A stretch of 64,000 nt of DNA from Isoetes taiwanensis (Eukaryota > Streptophyta > Lycopodiopsida > Isoetales > Isoetaceae), in NCBI GenBank assembly GCA_021234155.1, contig JAJEKV010000047.1, positions 7,529,071 through 7,593,070 on the forward strand, written 5' to 3'. Within the stretch, counting starts at the first letter, position 1. Each line of letters begins with the position of its first letter. The position numbers and the translations under genes are program-made. The notes under the pieces were generated by a model. The model saw only the letters and a list, made by a program, of their open reading frames with translations. It ran no database searches and was not told where the DNA came from. Positions 23,501-34,415 of this stretch are shown piece by piece.

Positions 23501-25757
23501 ATAATGATAAAACCATTCGAGGAGTGTAAATTTAGAACCAGAATAACAAAGAACATCATGAGGAATAGAAATTGTATAGAATGACATACATTCTGAGGAC
23601 TTATTGATATATGCAATGCCTTCTTATCAGCTATTGGAATGCAAAGCCCATGGCAGCATGTAATATAAACATAAACAGCTCCTGCATAGATGTATTTGAT
23701 GCCTATAAAAGGATCTCTGGGGAGGTGAACATTAACTTGCATTAAGTTTTCTGCATTGGGTTCTCTCTAAGCCCTTTATAATTCTGGACTCTGTCTGAGA
23801 AGGCGTCTCGCTTTCTTCATCTTTTATTTTACTGAATTTATCACTCCCATCCTGGACTGACAAGTTGGATGATTAAACTTTTGGGTGCACAATGTGCCAG
23901 CTTCAGTATTTGCAAAGTCAATTTATTCCAAATGTTTATGCTGCTGAATCCTGGTCTATGAAGGCATCTCACATTCTTTATCCTCTACATTACTGGGCTA
24001 TAACTGCCATGACCTTCAATCCTTGGCTGCAGGATGTGCTAGCTGCAATAATATGTTGCTTTTCCTAAAAGATCTGCTGGCCCAAGGCCTTTTGGCTTAA
24101 CTAGCTTCATTCTTGGGACTTTTAGAAGTACTACTATACATGTGGACAGAATACTGCATAAATCTACCTTAACGAGCTATTCACTCGTATTTTAAAACCA
24201 ATCAGATATTGTAGACTTGGCATCCACGATACTTATCATGTGATCTAAAACTAAAGGTCTTGTTTGCAGCAGGCATGTCATATGCATCACCAAAGGAGAT
24301 AGAAATTTCTGATACTACAGTGTTTTTTACCTGATGATTGCCTGCTCTCATATACTGGATCCGATCTCCACTGGCAAAAAAGTCAAGAAGCTCACGGTCA
24401 GAGACCAGTTTGCAACCTTGAAAACAAGGACTGAAAATGGCAATTCCCACATACTTGTTCATCCAGTTACGTGAAATACAAGGGCAAGAAATAACAGATG
24501 ACTGCATGTATGCCTCGCATGATTGGAAGTTCAAAACAATTGTTCAATAATGACTCAAAAAATAATAATTAGTAAAAGGACAATCACAAAAATGCATTTG
24601 TGTGACGAAACACTTTCTAATTGCAAGAGATAATAATGGTGCTGCCTGGCATTCAGAATACGCAATTCACTCGCCATTATTGAAGCCTCAAGGTCAACGT
24701 ATAAAATTTACTTAATTACCCTAGAAGTCAAATGCTCTCCAAGCCTAGTTGAGATAATCTATCTTCTAAAAAATTTGGATTGATTAACATATGGCTGGGC
24801 ATTGAACACAATAAGATGCAACGCACAGAGATAATAGATATATGCAACAACAAATAGAGAGTTTAAGCATATGTACCTGTTTTCCACAAAAGACATTATC
24901 GCCTGTAAGGTTGCCGAAAATCCAGCCAATTTGTGCTCATGGCCATATCTGCAGCAGGAATCATCGATGTCACATGCTTCCATTATGAGAAAAGCTACAC
25001 GCTGTACTGCTCACCTAGAATAAATTGGTTTCCCGGCATTACTTAGTATAAAAAAATGCTTCTTATGCTCTCTCCATGATGTAAACGTGTCATCCTGCAT
25101 AAATTAAGTAGTAGACTGACATTGAGAGAGCCCAAAACTATAGCCAAGTACAACTCCTCGGTTTTAATTGAGATTAAATGAAGTTCCCTTACGCAACTTC
25201 AACTTGATCCATAGCATGAGCAATGTTGATAAACAAAGTGCTAGAGGAATTGATGCACAACAAAATTCCTACAATAAAATCTCACAATGCTTACATTGTA
25301 AAAATTTATGGATATGATGAAAATGGAGTGGCCAATTTAAGAGTACGTAATTAATTTTTGACACATGCAACACTGCTTAACTAACTGCAAGAGAAGGCTT
25401 TAAATCCTAACCTCATCAGCGTGCCGTTTTCCACATTGTTCAAAATTTATGGATTTGATGAAAATGCAGTGGTCAATCTAAATTAAATTTTTTGATACAT
25501 GCAACACTGCTTAACTAACTGCAAGACCTAACCTCATCAGCATGCCGTTTCCCAGGGGTCCAATTAAAGCTGGGTAATCTAGATGGCCTTTGGCCTTCGT
25601 CCCATTCTCTAATTTCGTCGGCACCACTTGCACTGGAAACACTGGCTTCAGTGCTTCCACTTCCGCCTAGATAACCACTGGTTTCTGCATCCTCGCTGCT
25701 TGGGCTTGCACATCTTTCAACTGCATGATGATCCGGAGACCCAACAAGATCCTCCAT
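20468..25757 (-). CDS. MON1: MON1, vacuolar fusion protein (SAND/Mon1 family), 14 exons
   Basis: Mon1 pairs with Ccz1 as the guanine-nucleotide exchange factor that activates Rab7 on late endosomes and vacuoles. Exons (plus coordinates, read downward): 25533-25757, 25015-25094, 24877-24948, 24331-24370, 23383-23484, 23120-23241, 22569-22701, 22285-22376, 21767-21848, 21635-21699, 21115-21387, 20935-21026, 20635-20699, 20468-20563. All introns are GT-AG, and the exons sum to 1539 nt, an intact frame of 512 residues. Family landmarks: [129 protein letters not shown] and the C-terminal PFSW. The N-terminus is low-complexity and shorter than in other plant Mon1 proteins. A splice-acceptor-like stretch just upstream (TTGGTTGTTCAG) allows a further 5' exon, so the start is uncertain. 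Confidence 0.95.
25292..25553. repeat. Tandem duplication of the MON1 exon 1/intron 1 boundary
   Basis: Two copies of about 130 bp (25292-25431 and 25432-25553) share AAAATTTATGGAT, the CAACACTGCTTAACTAACTG stretch and the 5' splice site. On the minus strand both end an exon-like GKRHADE followed by GTTAGG. The upper copy is the real exon 1 end. The lower copy lies inside intron 1 and differs only at silent codon positions in that motif. Confidence 0.9.
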
Positions 25758-25778
25758 TTCTGTCGACTGAACAACCAA

Positions 25779-26743
25779 ACAGAACAGTCCACCATATGCA
25801 ATCGTAGTAAACGTATGCGTATAAAGGATCTTTCAAAGTAAAATGACTACATTTTTCAGAATCAACTTTGGAATGGAAGTTCCACTTTAGAGCAAATCTT
25901 TAACTAAGGTAGAGGTAATGTGCCTGGGCAGGCCCTTACCCTGCCCCGCGTAAGGGCCTGCCTAGGCACATTCCCCCGTAATGAGAGGGGGCAGGAAATT
26001 TCATGATGACTTGGCGCCCAAAATGATAGAAAGTCAGTGGGACCCACCGATTAACACACCCCTTACATTACTTGATGTAATATAGGCCTGAAATTCACTG
26101 AAATTTGTTGTCCCCTCATTACGTATCCATAAAAACATTATGTTACATTCTACCCCCATCCATTAGTGTCGTGCCACGTGTTATCCTTTCAAACCTTGAA
26201 TGTCGACCATTTTTCCTTGGCTGCGGGGTTCTGTTCACTGATTTTAGCCACTAATTTCCAGCAATTCTAGACAGCTTGTGAAGATCTATCAGCATTTAGA
26301 AGACTTCTTTTTGCCGCAGAATATAACATAACATGTTTCCACGTTACAAAAATGTTGCTTTAGGCAACGTTCTGGTATGTCAGGCATGCCTTCGCGCTGA
26401 TGCGCGTCGGCAGGCCTTCCCCATCCAAATTATGTAAAGTACATCTATGCCACGTTCTACTCCCATATTGAATATGGTGCTGACACATGGCATATTTTCA
26501 AACCCAAAAAGTCTTGTAAAATTGTTAGGTATTTAAGTTTTATCAGAAAGTCTAGTAACAATTGTTTAAGGTTTATAAGAATACAGGATAAAATTCTCCA
26601 AAATGAAAGGTAAAAAAGACAGAATCAATAATAAAAACTTGCAGAATGCAAGTAAAAAGTTTGTATTCAACTTTCAAAAAGTTTTATAGTGAAAAAAACA
26701 AACATCAAAAGAACTTCCACTTCCACTGATTTTCTACACAGTT
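25779..26743. other. Intergenic DNA upstream of MON1
   Basis: Between the MON1 5' end and the recombinase pseudogene. It would include the MON1 promoter, but no single element can be assigned. It holds the hairpin at 25917-25972 and further palindromic pieces (GCATGCC, CGCGCTGATGCGCG) near 26385-26410, which suggest a worn fold-back element covering about 25910-26430. Confidence 0.45.
25917..25972. repeat. Hairpin-forming inverted repeat (23-bp arms)
   Basis: The left arm 25917-25939 (AATGTGCCTGGGCAGGCC...) pairs with 25950-25972, with one mismatch and a 10-base loop CCTGCCCCGC. Probably the core of a fold-back MITE; as a terminator it would be out of place upstream of MON1. Confidence 0.75.
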
Positions 26744-28800
26744 TCAGATATCCAGAGAAGTACCACCAGCTACAATGATACAATTGTTGAAAGTACCACA
26801 AGCAATACGAGTTGAGCCAAATTCAACATTCAAATAGAATGCCTTTCTCAATCTCTCATTCTGCCCAGCAATCTCTTCTAGCGAAATCGTGTCAAAGAAA
26901 GGGTCATCCAGTTCATTACGAGCTCGAGTGACTAAATCTTCAGCAATAGAAGCATTTTGAACTATAGCAGGTACAATTTTTGAAGCATCAACACTGTCAT
27001 TCTTTGCATCTTTTGAACTCTCAACTATTTTAACCTTAAGCAAAGCTGAATTTACAGCACCTGATACAAAAAACCTGATTAAAGAACTTCAAGAAAAAAA
27101 TCTTAAACAACTTGAAGTACAAAAACTTGAACTTGAATTACCTGTTGAAGAGTCATTTGAAGCAGCTTGATAACCGTGAGCTTGAATGGAAGCAGAATTC
27201 TGAATTGCATCATATGCATTCAGTTCTTTATTATAAACATCATTGAACATTCTACGAGAACCATTTGGATTAAGTGGCTGCCAACTATTGATATAGCAGC
27301 CTTAGAACTCAATTCCCTAGTCTTCTCATATCTTGCAATAAAATAAGATAATATTAGAAACTAAATAGTAATAAACTAACTAAATAGAAATTAAATAATC
27401 GTACCTTTTAGATGCTTCAGAAGTCATGTGTCCACTCATAGTCATCCTAACATCGATAGGTACATTAGCTCTCGCTAATCTAGTCATTACAGAAGTCCTT
27501 CCTGATTTTCTAGAGAACTTACCCTCAACCCCAATAGTAGCAAGCATGTACTTCATCTAAGTTGCATCCAAGATCCTAACACCCTTGCAGACACTATGCT
27601 TCTTGTTGTACCACACTTGCATAAACAAACAGTCAAAAACATAAAATAAGAACAAAAATATCAGGCTTACATGTGATTTTTGGAGAATTTATACACTACA
27701 TAAAACAGAAGCTCGAAGCTTTGTCACCTGGTTCACAAGTTGGAAGATGCCTTACAAGACACTTAAAACGTGAAAACTGCATCCGTTTCAAAGCATTGGA
27801 CAGGCAATCTGAATGCTTCTTCTTGATATCTCTCCATTTGAAACATTATAATTCTTACCAGTGCGCTCATTATACTCAATGCATTCCTTACAATCAATAC
27901 ATAAAACCTGGAAATCAGAAATCAGCAACTTATACAACTCTTCCCGGCCTCTGATTGCAAATCGGACACACAATAAAACATGAAGCGCCTCTGCAATCCC
28001 CTTTGACTAAACACACTATGATCAGTATCAGATAATAGAGCTAATTCTATATTGAAACTTATCTCATCCACATTTTTTCTTTTTCCACAAACAACATGTG
28101 CCGTTTGGAATCTTTTCATGCTAGCTACACAAGCTTTCCAAACATAGGACTCCTCTTAATCTCAAATGGAACTTCTTCAATTCCTGTTAAATCAATTCTG
28201 ACTTCTTGAGCTCTTCTATTGCTCCAAACTTCCTGAACATATCTTGTAACCTGCAAAGAAAGTTAGAAACAATTAGTATAATTAACAAGATCAAATAAGT
28301 AAAACATAAATAGAAGCTTACGTTTATGTTGGATAGAGTTGGCCATTTAATTTGTAAACTTGCAGCATGAATCTTTTCAACATTCTGGCAATCTCCCTTA
28401 AATCCAAGTTTTCAATCTTCTTATCAACAAGTAACTTCTTCTCAACTCTCCATGCATTAAACCAAGTTCTGGCCCATTCCAACTTATCCATTTTCCTACC
28501 AGCACAGTTGGCTTCCTTTACAAGATCGTCATCAAGATCAAGAAATGGCACTAATGTTTTTACTAGAATTAGAATGTCTTTCAGTAGGAATATCCTCGTT
28601 ATTACTATCAGAATCAGGAAGAAATAACTCTGACATCTTTTACACATCCTTCTCATACTCTCTCATCTCCTCCTCCCCGATCGAATTCCTTCCACATATC
28701 AACCTCAAAATCTTCTTCATTATCTTCTTCTTCTAGTTCTGCATTTCCTATTGCCTGAATAATATTCTGGACAAAAAAAGGATGCTTTGCCATCACTTGT
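26744..28800 (-). pseudogene. Tyrosine recombinase gene, Crypton-like, broken
   Basis: Read downward on the minus strand. Acidic N-terminus (ELEEEDNEEDFEVDMW; then LPDSDSNNEDI). SAM-like DNA-binding segment (LEWARTWFNAWRVEKK, DLREIARMLKRFMLQVYK, 28330-28500). A segment RYVQEVWSNRRAQEVR. Catalytic domain with the first Arg in RFAIRGREELYKL (27930-27966), the KSGR box (27491-27520), the MSGH box (27426-27440) and the catalytic-Tyr motif KRYEKTREL. The Tyr codon directly follows a GT-AG intron (27332-27404). A C-terminal tail (LVTRARNELDD, LRKAFYLNVEFGS) ends at 26744. Stops (for example TAG near 27558 and 28128) and shifts near 27970 and 27300 break it. The layout resembles Crypton transposases and their domesticated relatives (DUF3504 type), not phage integrases. 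No element ends were found. Confidence 0.65.
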
Positions 28801-30404
28801 GCATGACAAAGTAGATGAATCAACCATATCTAGCTGATACACGGTGAAAACTTCAAACAATACATGAGAATATAAATACAAGAACACCAAAACGCCATAA
28901 TATCGAGCCATTATAACCTTACTAGCTACAGAATCCCCAAGAACCTAAAAAACAAAGGAAATGTGGGTAAATATTAAAAAAAGGACACTAAAGAAGGATA
29001 AAGATAGCAAGTTACCTGCTGCATGTCAGATATTCCCAAGGAAAGCTACACAAAACACAAGCTACAGCCAAAAGAAGTCACTGAAACTCGCTCAGACCTA
29101 CCTATCTCAAAAAATATGTTGAATCTGTTGTTGAAATCAAGCATGCAAGCCATGATCTTGCATTTCTTACCTCCAAACCGTAACAATGAAGCCCTAGACA
29201 AGCAGTGCCGTAGCCGAAACAAATAGAGCAGCAAAAACAAGAAAGTAGCAAGAAACTGGAGCGATAATGCACCAAACTTTGCAAAAGCCTATGGCACAAC
29301 TCCCTAACAAAAAAAAACTAAGGATGAAGCTTCTACTTGGCCATTTCCATCGCTAATCCGACAAAGCCTCCGGCATTGCAAGCATAGAGAAAAAAGACGT
29401 GCAAATGAGTTGTCAAATATTTTTATATGAAAGCTGACATAGAAATGATGTGGTAGAATGTGGCCAGATCTACTCTACGTTAAATAGAAGCCCTTTTGGG
29501 CAACATTCTAGACCGTTAAGTGTGCTGTCGCACATTCTGGACCGTCAAGTGTGCCTCCGAGCTCCGCACGTCATCACACTTTCCAGTCCAGAATGTTGCC
29601 TAAAAGAGCTTTCCCTTATACGTAAATATCATTTGACTTAAATAACTACAAATTCTAGCACATATTTATGAGGTGTAATTTGCTCCACCTACTATTTGGA
29701 ACATAATTTAGGAAAAATGATATTTACGTCCCATAACTTATATGCATTTACATCCTATAACTTATATGCCTCGGGCCATTGCATAGCAAAATGCTTTGAC
29801 AGTGCCACCATCTTTGACAGAGGGCTCGAGGCAAAGCCACTTTGCCCTCTGACTCACCTGGAAGCACCGCCTCAGCATTATCCTATGTAATTGCCCTCCT
29901 CATAAAAATTATATAGTATAAAATGCAAACCAATTATATGTAATTAAATATAATGTAGGGGAGGACCACCCGCCACCGCGACTCCTTACAGTTGTGGTCG
30001 GCAGTTACCCAACCCCATCTTCCCCCCCTCCCCCCACCACGAGGCAGCGACTTCCTATTGTGCCACGTTGCATGACACTCGATTGGGTCGTCCTGGATTG
30101 ACTCTGTGCTACGACCATCACAATGATTTCCTCCACGTGCCATAACGCCCGTTGCAAACTTGAATTTCACCACGAATGCAAAGGATTTCAATTTGGCGGG
30201 CAAATCAGTCACACATCTTCCAAATGGAATCGATCATTCAAAAGAACTGGAGGAATTGGTACATGAACTATGTCTATCTCATACAAAGGGCTTTTCTGTG
30301 GACGTTTGCAACAGGGCAAATTCGAGCCCATGCAATTACCAAGAGTTTAGGGAAAAATGTCAATGCAAGCAGAGGGTAGAGCATACTCCAGACAAAACCC
30401 AGGC
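28801..30404. other. Intergenic DNA with a small inverted repeat
   Basis: AT-rich; no conserved frames. CATAACTTATATGC is duplicated near 29735 and 29757. A C-rich patch at 29940-30060 is unassigned. The 102-codon frame starting 30160 leads into the pogo-like transposase but shows no domain before about 30405. Confidence 0.45.
29489..29610. repeat. Inverted repeat with 26-bp arms
   Basis: The left arm AGCCCTTTTGGGCAACATTC... (29489-29514) pairs imperfectly with 29585-29610. Inside, ACATTCTGGACCGTCAAGTG is a near repeat of the left arm's inner part. Likely a tiny fold-back element. Confidence 0.6.
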
Positions 30405-32170
30405 CATGGAGACTCCTACATCGAAGAGAGGCCAATGGATAGAAAAACAAATGTTGGATATTGTGTAAGAGGTTAATGAATATAGTATTTTCGTTCGAGA
30501 GGCTTCTAAGATGTCCAATATACATGATTAAGGACTAGCAGTATGGGAGTATCACTAACAAGCAAAAGAAGCATCCTCGTGTGCTCCTACCCCGCAAGAA
30601 GAGGAATTGGTTGTATGGGCTTTGGAAATGGAAGCCTTAGGCATAGGGGTTACCTTAGTATGGTCAAGAAGAAGGTAGCTCAGATCTGCAACAATGAAGA
30701 GATATCCACAAGCACTGGAAGTTGTTCAAACCGAGGCATTCCCATATTTCATTGATGAGTGCATAAACTCTTGAAATGGCTTGTGCATTGGCCACACCTT
30801 GGACATGTTCTACAAAGGGTATTAATGATGAATTCCAATTCCTTCCATCCAAGATATGGAATGCAGATGAGACTGATATCCAGGCCGGCAAAGTTAGGGG
30901 CTTGAAGATAATTGCAGGGAGGGTACCATAGATGTAGATGAGGTGATCATGAATAGTAGAGAACGGGTGACAATCTTAGTTTGTATAAATGCAGAGTGTT
31001 AGGCTGCCAAACATGTACATCTTGAAGGGCAAGAGGATGAAGGCAGACTATATCAGCAGGTGTGAAGAAGGGGTTGTTCAGGCAATGCCACCAAATGCAT
31101 GGACTACCATAGAACTACTCAAGTCATGGTTTGTACATCTTCAAATGAGGGTTTCTAGGGGTGTCTCGCTAGAGAGGCCACATTTGATATTTTTGGATGG
31201 TCACAGAAACCATTTCGAGAGGTGCCAAAGGTTACAAGCCCTTGATGTCACCTGCTTTGTTTCTTTCAAAGCTACATACAAAAGGCTCATAGGTCAGTAC
31301 ACGGTGACGAGGGGCAAACAAGAACCAAAGAGGGAGGAGATTACAACGTAAATTTCTAATGCAGTAGGGGCATGATTTGCTCCAAATTACATAAGGGTTG
31401 GCTTTAGAGTTATTGGGGTTTATCTTTTTGATAATAGAAAAGATAAAGCCCCATTGCATGGAGATGCACTTAGACTGCATGAGGGACAAGGGGTTGAACC
31501 CTAGGTTAACGCCTAAGTACAGAAAACCTAACAGAGAATGAGGATGATGAAGACAATGAATGATGAAGACTTGTTATATACTGCTGCTGATGTAAAGGTT
31601 GAACAAGTGATATATGAGGTGTTGAACCTTGGAAACAACAGTCCATATCAATAGGACAATAGCAATGCCAATGGCTTCCTGCACATCATGGCACATCTTG
31701 TAGGCCATGTAATCTTTCTTGGTGCACATAGAGAATCGCTACATTTGCAACCATGTGCAATGAGCATCTTTCACATGGGGGCAGTGGAATGCCAGCAACA
31801 TGTGAATGTGGTGAAGCTTCAGGTTACTATCCAGGAAACATGCAACACTCTCAAGTACCTACTGTTGCAACAAGGACATTGCTACCTCAACCTCAATCAA
31901 GACAAGATGTGCAAAATAAGAGGAAAGGAATGTCAAGAGTGGTCTTTTCCACATCAATAGTGCAGGATTTTATGAGAGGCTAAAGATGGAGAAAGGAATG
32001 AGGGCTGAACTTGAGAGACTCAAAGCAAAAAGAATAGAGAGCAAGAAGGTTGAGGCAATTAGAAAGAATTCTTTGTGGGAGGAGAATAAAATAAGAGCAA
32101 TGACAAGAAGAGAGAGAGAGAGAGGGAACCAGAGGAGAGCAGAGGTCCAAAACCAAAAGGTTTATATAGG
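30405..32170 (+). pseudogene. Pogo/Tigger-like DDE transposase, decayed
   Basis: The N-terminal helix-turn-helix reads KRGQWIEKQMLDIV, then after a stop EVNEYSIFVREASKM, a psq/CENP-B-like DNA-binding start. Next are KEEELVVWALEMEALGIGVT and TEAFPYFID. The DDE_1 catalytic domain has IWNADETDIQAGK (first Asp, about 30860), VYILKGKRMKADYISRCEEG, FLDGHRNH (second Asp, about 31195) and QALDVTCFVSFKATYKRL (probable third Asp, about 31240). The stretch between the second and third Asp is shorter than usual. A charged coiled tail (LERLKAKRIESKKVEAI, 31990-32150) fits pogo C-termini. There are at least six frame breaks. No terminal inverted repeats were found, and the 3' side is interrupted by a Gypsy-related insertion at 32594. 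Confidence 0.72.
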
Positions 32171-32593
32171 GAGTTTATGTACTCCCGTGGACAACCGATT
32201 GTAGCTTCCATATTTGGATTCCAAAGGTCTACCAACCTAGCTGCCAAAAAAAGAAGACTAGAAGTCATGAACAAAAATTGGGGACTAGGTCTGATAGGAG
32301 TTCCCTTGCAGCAGGTTGCCATAGTCCTAGCCAGGCAGATGAAGTTGAGGAATGTGTGCCATGCAGGCACCAATGGAGAGGTACCATATCAGCATTGATG
32401 TCCATATCCCACTCGTGAGGCCAATTCCAAGCAAGGTTGTCACAATCATATCTCCATGTAAGAGATGGAATCTACCCTTACACGAGAATTTGGGTCCCCA
32501 AGAGGCCATAAGGATGGATACTCAATCATGGATAAAGTATGCCAATAATAACACTGACCCTGGTTGTGATCTAGCTGTGGACAAGGCAAAGAT

Positions 32594-34410
32594 TGTGACG
32601 TTCCACGTATTTATATGCTATACATACGAATACATGACACGTCACCAGAGGTATATAAGGGTTTATTGACCTAATGGGGTAGTACATTACATTGATTTTA
32701 AGCATAGTAATTAACATTAGCTATATTAATTAATTATGGCAAATTTAAGTGCCACGTGGCATGAACTATTCGAGCAAACTAATTAGGGCATGACCAGTGC
32801 TATGGTCCGGTCTACCAAGACCATAGCTCTGATAACGTTGCGACACTCCCCGGGACCTATATAATGCTCCCATTGTATAAATAGGAGAAATCCCCTTCCA
32901 TGGCAACTCCATCACCAAGGGAAGGCCCTCCGCCTGACTGGGACAACTTGTGATGGCCAAGTGTCCGAGTGAAGGGCACGGAGGTGTCATTCGTCCCGTG
33001 CCTTCTATGGGATATCCTACATGGCGGAAGCGTACATACATGTTAGCACTAGCAAACAATACATATAAAATGGTGGCCCACCCATCATCAATACGAACAT
33101 GAACATAATACTAACATAATATATAAAATGTATCACAAATAAAGGTTCTATTCAGGCTCTGACTCAAGGGGCTCAACTGATAGTCAGGGTCTTCGAATAA
33201 CAACAGATAGAATCATGACAATGGCATTGGTTGGCATAGAACAATGGCTACGGTAGTCTATTCCATCCGCCTCTCCTGTACATATTTTGCAGATAGGCTA
33301 AAATATGCTATGGCGTGATTGTAGCTTGCATCTCCCTGGTCCGATGAGGCAGGAAAGAGACAAATCCCTTCCCAAAGCACAATGGTTCCATGGTTGGCTA
33401 GAGGATTGTGTCACCATTGGCACCCACGCATCCGTACCCGATTTACCCCTCAAAATCCATAAGTTGACCCCAGCCGCACCTATCAAGTCTAGGATGTCCC
33501 TATAGGCTGTGATCCGGGGGTGTCAGACTATATCCGGCCCATATGCAGTAACCGACTATAAGCATAACACACTATAGGAGCCCTGTAGCCACGCTAGGCA
33601 AGGCTCCACCTTCACTTCACCATTGTATTCGTTATATGGTGTTCAATCTTGGTATTAGCATCCACATCCAAGTGGGTTCTTGTGCACATGCCGCAATTAA
33701 TGGGATTTATGGGATTCTAGCTGGAAACATCTCTATTCCTACTAGTTTTTAGGTCTCTACCCTTCCTTATCCCACAAGCACAGGAGGTGCAGCAAAGGAA
33801 CCACCATGAATCATAAATCCATCCATAACTTCAAAAAGAGCATCAATAAGAGATTAACCATCCATCTAAACAAGCAAGGGTCAATCTCTATCTAGAATCT
33901 CAACTTAACTAAACCTACTAGCCGATATCTAAGCTAGATCTCCACATCTCTCAGGTTCTCTATGGTTGAATAGGCTCCTCCTCCTTCTCCAATTGGCCCC
34001 AAATCGAATTTGGCCCCAATTTGGCTGAATCAAGTTTGGCAATTCTCCCTTGCCCAATTCATTTGGGCTAGGTGGCAATTCCCTAAACTAAACTATTTAT
34101 AAATAATTGCTAATTGAATCAATTATTAATTGGATTAATATATGCCTCCCTAAAATTAGAATTTTTCGTTGATTTCGAATTAGGGTTTGGGGCTAATGCA
34201 AATGGCAGGTTTAACTTGTCTAACCAGTTGTTGCCACATGGCACTTAGATTCCCCATAATTGATTAACATAGCTAATGTTACTATGCCTAAAATCAATGT
34301 AGTGTACTACACCATTAAGTCAACACATAAATTGTCAATAAACCCTGACATACCTCTGGTGACATGTCATGTATTTACACGTATAGCATATAAATACGTG
34401 GAACGTCACA
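32594..34410 (-). mobile_element. Rearranged Gypsy-A-family element with inverted U3 ends
   Basis: A minus-strand LTR runs from 34410 down to 32839 (about 1572 bp), followed by a PBS (GTTATCAGAGC, reverse of 32826-32836) and about 60 bases of leader. Instead of the rest of the element, the first 165-170 bases of the LTR follow in the opposite orientation (32594 to about 32762). Both outer ends therefore read TGTGACGTTCCACG inward, like long terminal inverted repeats. Flanks AAGAT (32589-32593) and AGGAT (34411-34415) look like a 5-bp target duplication with one change. No coding capacity remains. Confidence 0.78.
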
Positions 34411-34415
34411 AGGAT

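Noticed and set aside
24202-24534. 110-codon minus-strand ORF inside MON1
   Set aside because: Mostly intron read-through around the short exon 24331-24370.
25758-25778. MON1 start at 25778
   Set aside because: That codon is TTG and the stretch looks like a splice acceptor; the first ATG in frame is at 25757.
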